Below, one piece after another: positions 60,992-64,000 of a stretch of 64,000 bases of DNA (within the stretch, counting starts at the first letter, position 1; each line of letters starts with the position of its first letter). The notes under the pieces are model-generated. The model had not been told where the DNA came from. It did not search any database and saw only the letters and a program-made list of their open reading frames with translations. A program made the position numbers and the translations under genes. The stretch lies in the NCBI RefSeq assembly GCF_031569985.1, contig NZ_JAMQKA010000018.1, forward strand, positions 1-64,000. The letters run 5' to 3'. Origin of the DNA: JAMQKA01 sp031569985. GTDB taxonomy: Bacteria > Bacteroidota > Rhodothermia > Balneolales > Balneolaceae.

Positions 60992-61558
60992 TTGAGTTCT
61001 TCCAGAGTTGATTATTCAGAACTAGTTGTCGCTTTACAGGAAAATAGAAAGGGTAAGGCAAACGACTTACTTGAAGAATTGCTTCCCCGGTTAATCGATT
61101 ACCTCAAGGTAACCATGGGAGCAGATGAGCAGGATGCAGAAGAGTGTGTCCAGCAGGCCGTCTTGAATGTGCTTGAACAGATCAATAAGGATAATATCCG
61201 TAAAGAAAAGTACATTTTTATGTATATGATTCGGGCCTGCCGACACGAGTATTATCGATATGCCAAGGATAAGAATAAGTTTAACCATCCCATTGAAGAC
61301 CATGAACAGCATATGATAGATCCTGCTGAACAGTATGAAAACCTATTGGAAGAAGAGCGCCAGGAGATTCTTAAAGAATGCTTAAAAGAGTTGCGTGCCA
61401 AATCGCGCCGTTTTATTGAGTACTTTATAGATAAACCACAGGCGACGACCAAGCAGGCCAGCGATCATTTCAATATTTCCGGTGCAAATGTGAGAACAAA
61501 GAAGTCCCGGATCTTAAGTCGTCTGCACCATTGTGTAAAACGAAAGTCCAATCAATAG
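60992..61558 (+). CDS. ECF-type RNA polymerase sigma factor
   Basis: A 188-residue sigma-70 family protein with the two-domain ECF plan. Region 2 (about residues 12-85) includes GADEQDAEECVQQAVLNVLE and YIFMYMIRACRHEYYRYAKD; region 4 (about 120-180) ends with the helix-turn-helix QATTKQASDHFNISGANVRT then KKSRILSRLHHCV. The start is TTG at 60992, with no ATG available until well inside region 2. It is divergent from the lipoprotein-CHAT genes and is the likely regulator of the locus together with the anti-sigma-like protein. Confidence 0.87.
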   Translation: MSSSRVDYSELVVALQENRKGKANDLLEELLPRLIDYLKVTMGADEQDAEECVQQAVLNVLEQINKDNIRKEKYIFMYMIRACRHEYYRYAKDKNKFNHPIEDHEQHMIDPAEQYENLLEEERQEILKECLKELRAKSRRFIEYFIDKPQATTKQASDHFNISGANVRTKKSRILSRLHHCVKRKSNQ

Positions 61559-61589
61559 CAGACTTCCAGTTTAATAAAAAGCTATTCTA

Positions 61590-62267
61590 TTACGTCAGTT
61601 CCTGAATCGGTATGAGATGCCCATCTACAACGGCAAAGACCTTATCTTCCGGTTTAGGTTTAATTACATGGGTGCCGGTAAATTCTCCAAATGCTGGTAA
61701 AATTCCCTGATTGTTTCCAAAATAGAAGCAGGGAAGTTTCATTGACTGCCGTCCTTTTCCTCTTAGTTGTATTGCGGGATGAACATGTCCACTCAACAGG
61801 TAGCCGGGTTTTTGGGGATCGAATTGTACTTTTGAAAGATCATGAACCAGCAGAAATGGACCAATACGTAACTTGTGGAAAAGGTTAATACGGGAGGAAT
61901 GGTAGGTGTCGCGCTCCAGAATATCATGATTACCGATAACAAGCGTTACTTCCAGTGCACGGTGCTTTGCTCGCCATTCAAAAAAATGATCCCATTCCCG
62001 GTTATGCCTGCTGTGGAAAAGATCACCCAGCGTTATGAGATGTTCGACTTCAACAGCTTTCAGTAGCCTATCGAGCAGTTCAAGATTTGTTGTATTTACA
62101 CTTCCCGGAACGGGGATCCCATTCCGACGAAAATGCTCTGCCTTCCCAAGGTGTGGATCGGCAATCATCAGTATCTTTTTCTTTTCCCAAAAAAGCGCTT
62201 TTTGAGGGAGCAGCCAAAGCCGTTGTTTCTTCAGGTGCAGTCGTTTTGCATTTGGTATGCTTCTCAT
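61590..62267 (-). CDS. pdeM: Ligase-associated DNA damage response endonuclease PdeM
   Basis: A 225-residue calcineurin-like metallophosphoesterase. Metal motifs are IADPHLGK (about residues 34-41), TLGDLFHSRHN, VIGNHDILE and SGHVHPAI near residue 165, in the classical order DxH-GD-GNHD-GHxH. In other bacteria pdeM sits with an ATP-dependent ligase and helicase used in DNA repair. Its start overlaps the helicase stop by four bases (ATGA, 62264-62267), which supports the pairing. Confidence 0.9.
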   Translation of the reverse strand: MRSIPNAKRLHLKKQRLWLLPQKALFWEKKKILMIADPHLGKAEHFRRNGIPVPGSVNTTNLELLDRLLKAVEVEHLITLGDLFHSRHNREWDHFFEWRAKHRALEVTLVIGNHDILERDTYHSSRINLFHKLRIGPFLLVHDLSKVQFDPQKPGYLLSGHVHPAIQLRGKGRQSMKLPCFYFGNNQGILPAFGEFTGTHVIKPKPEDKVFAVVDGHLIPIQELT

Positions 62268-64000
62268 ATTGCCACTTGTTTCTCCAGTTCAACCTGCATC
62301 TTCTTCACTTGGTCAATCAGCTTTTCGGAAGTTAGCCGCTCGCGCAGCCGATCAACCATAATCGGGAAGGCAAAAGGAGTAAATTTTTTCGTGTTCTTCA
62401 AGGTTATTTTTTGGGATTGAATACGTTTGAGGGCTTTGCGAAGCCTCACTTCATCGAGCTGATACGAGAGCACTTCATCATAGGCTTGCTGCAAGAGGAG
62501 GTTATCAGGTTCATACTCGGAGAATACATCGAAAAAGAGTCCGGATGACATCTGGAGATGGCGCCCGGTTTTCTTTTGGCCGGGATATCCCGGAAAGATA
62601 AGGCCTGAAATCTGGCAGATACCCCTGAAGCGGTGCCTGGCCATCTCTGTGTCATTAAGGCTGGAAAAGATATCTTCGACAAGATTCTCATCCGAAAAAA
62701 GATCCTGTTCCAGGGCCTGTTCAATGGGGATTTCTTTGTCAGAAAGCAGCTCAAATCCATAATCATTCATTGCAATGGAAAAGGTGATCGGCATTATTTG
62801 TGAGATGCGATAGGCTACCAGGGCGGACATCCCTTCATGCACATAACGGCCCTCAAAAGGGAAGAAAAAGAGATGGCAGCCCTCTTTTGAGAACGTTTTC
62901 TCTATCACCAGTTCATTCTCATCGGGCAGTATCGACCAGTTGTTCTGTACATCAAGAATCGGTTGGATGGTTTGAAGCTCAATATCATCCGTATCCCCCT
63001 CGATAGCCTCGTGCATTTTATGGCGCAGTATTTTCGACATATCGGAGGAAAGTGACATCCGCCCGCCCATCCAGCTTGGTACAATCGCTTTGGATGCGTT
63101 CGATCGGCGTACATAGGCCGTCATGTCTTTGGTACGGATTAGCTCTAGCGCGCGGCCTGCAAACCAGAACGTATCACCCGGTTTTAATTTCGTGATAAAC
63201 CACTCCTCGATATTTCCCAGCGTTGCACCCTTCATATATTTTACCTTCATCATTGTATCGCTGGCGATGGTGCCGATCGACATCCGGTGGCGGCGTGCAA
63301 TCTTTCGGTCAGTTACCCTGTAAACACCATCTTCGGCCACCAGCTTCGAATATTTGTCATACCGGGTCAGTGATTTCCCACCCGTGGTGAGGAAGTTCAG
63401 CAGCCAGTTCCATTCTTTCTCCGTCAGCGCCTGGTAGGCAAAGGTCGTCCTGAGCTCATTAAAAAGCAGGTCAGGCTGAAATCCATCTGATACCCCTAAT
63501 GTCACCAAATATTGCACGAGTACGTCATAAGGCTTGAGGATGGGATCCCGGCTTTCCAGGGCATTCTTCGTTTCTGCCGCTGTTTTTAGTGCGGCAGCTT
63601 CAATCAGCTCGAGAGCATTGGTAGGCACAAAGTAAATTCGGCTGGTAGCCCCGGGTTGGTGACCGCTGCGACCGGCGCGTTGCAGGAACCGAGCCACACC
63701 CTTGGGGCTTCCCACCTGGATCACAGTTTCAACGGGTGTGAAGTCGACACCGAGATCAAGACTAGAAGTGCATACCACTGCCTTGAGAGACCCTTCGTGC
63801 AGCGATACTTCCACCCAGGACCGTATTTTGGGATCGAGTGAGCCGTGGTGCAGGGCAATTGAGCCCGCCAATTCGGGTTGGGCGTCCAGCAGTTGTTGAA
63901 ACCAGACCTCCGATTGTGATCGCGTATTGCAAAAGATGAGGGTTGACTGGCTTTCATTGATAATCGGCAGTACTTTGGGCAAGAGCCGGGTACCCAGGTG
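62264..64000 (-). CDS. Ligase-associated DEXH-box helicase, 3' part (5' end outside window)
   Basis: The frame is open to the right edge, so the protein is truncated on its N-terminal side; the residues seen (about 578) begin with HLGTRLLPKV. The second RecA-like domain holds LIFCNTRSQSE, VVCTSSLDLGVDFTPV and QRAGRSGHQPG (helicase motifs IV, V and VI). The following winged-helix and Lhr-type C-terminal region, with SWMGGRMSLSSDMSK, marks the Lhr-core family. It partners PdeM in DNA damage response. The Walker A part lies beyond the window. Confidence 0.92.
   Translation of the reverse strand, partial: HLGTRLLPKVLPIINESQSTLIFCNTRSQSEVWFQQLLDAQPELAGSIALHHGSLDPKIRSWVEVSLHEGSLKAVVCTSSLDLGVDFTPVETVIQVGSPKGVARFLQRAGRSGHQPGATSRIYFVPTNALELIEAAALKTAAETKNALESRDPILKPYDVLVQYLVTLGVSDGFQPDLLFNELRTTFAYQALTEKEWNWLLNFLTTGGKSLTRYDKYSKLVAEDGVYRVTDRKIARRHRMSIGTIASDTMMKVKYMKGATLGNIEEWFITKLKPGDTFWFAGRALELIRTKDMTAYVRRSNASKAIVPSWMGGRMSLSSDMSKILRHKMHEAIEGDTDDIELQTIQPILDVQNNWSILPDENELVIEKTFSKEGCHLFFFPFEGRYVHEGMSALVAYRISQIMPITFSIAMNDYGFELLSDKEIPIEQALEQDLFSDENLVEDIFSSLNDTEMARHRFRGICQISGLIFPGYPGQKKTGRHLQMSSGLFFDVFSEYEPDNLLLQQAYDEVLSYQLDEVRLRKALKRIQSQKITLKNTKKFTPFAFPIMVDRLRERLTSEKLIDQVKKMQVELEKQVAI

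Overview
The window looks like a chromosomal segment of a carotenoid-making member of the FCB group, most likely Balneolota/Rhodothermota. This is inference. It rests on an acidic, Glu-rich proteome, frequent TTG starts with weak ribosome binding sites, the sodA, sthA, bacilliredoxin and TonB gene types, and crtI plus crtZ. No rRNA is present to confirm it.

Layout. 1-12000: the end of tuf, tRNA-Trp, then secE-nusG-rplK-rplA-rplJ-rplL-rpoB-rpoC, closed by a clear terminator. 12000-21300: housekeeping and small genes (YtxH-like protein, transaldolase, crtI, rlpA, a gamma-glutamylcyclotransferase-like gene, a 30-residue basic peptide, tRNA-Thr, rhomboid protease, serC-DUF1015, DUF1844-Nudix). 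An array of 23-bp-spaced repeats lies upstream of crtI. 21360-28270: three tandem TonB paralogues, then a proS-PAP2-nnr-vanZ operon. 28270-31840: a structured noncoding stretch, a broken tRNA copy, an intact tRNA-Met, and an AT-rich island with a DUF5677 gene and a Panacea (DUF4065)-Fic pair, which looks like a toxin-antitoxin or defence cassette. 31840-42250: an MsbA-like exporter, a duplicated 155-bp noncoding unit, a LuxR-type response regulator, aspS, DUF429, an HTTM gene with its partner, sthA, sodA and a bacilliredoxin. 42540-55160: a membrane SpoIIE phosphatase, hflK-hflC, an 830-bp repeat-rich gap, aarF-tetR, crtZ, an asparaginase-family hydrolase, DinB, a family 3 glycosidase lipoprotein and a TlpA-like lipoprotein.

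55590-61560 is the most unusual locus. It encodes an ECF-type sigma factor, a membrane protein built like an anti-sigma factor with an extracytoplasmic TPR domain, a 1080-residue TPR-CHAT (caspase-like) protein that appears to be exported and tail-anchored, and three tandem copies of a tiny lipoprotein gene, two of them identical over a 260-bp unit. Read together these suggest an envelope signalling or proteolysis system under its own sigma factor. The functional link is inferred from gene order and architecture only.

61590-64000: pdeM and the 3' part of its partner helicase gene, the ligase-associated DNA damage response pair, running off the right edge. Translation and transcription genes dominate the left part, envelope biogenesis and redox defence the middle, and the accessory modules sit at the tRNA-Met island and the CHAT locus.
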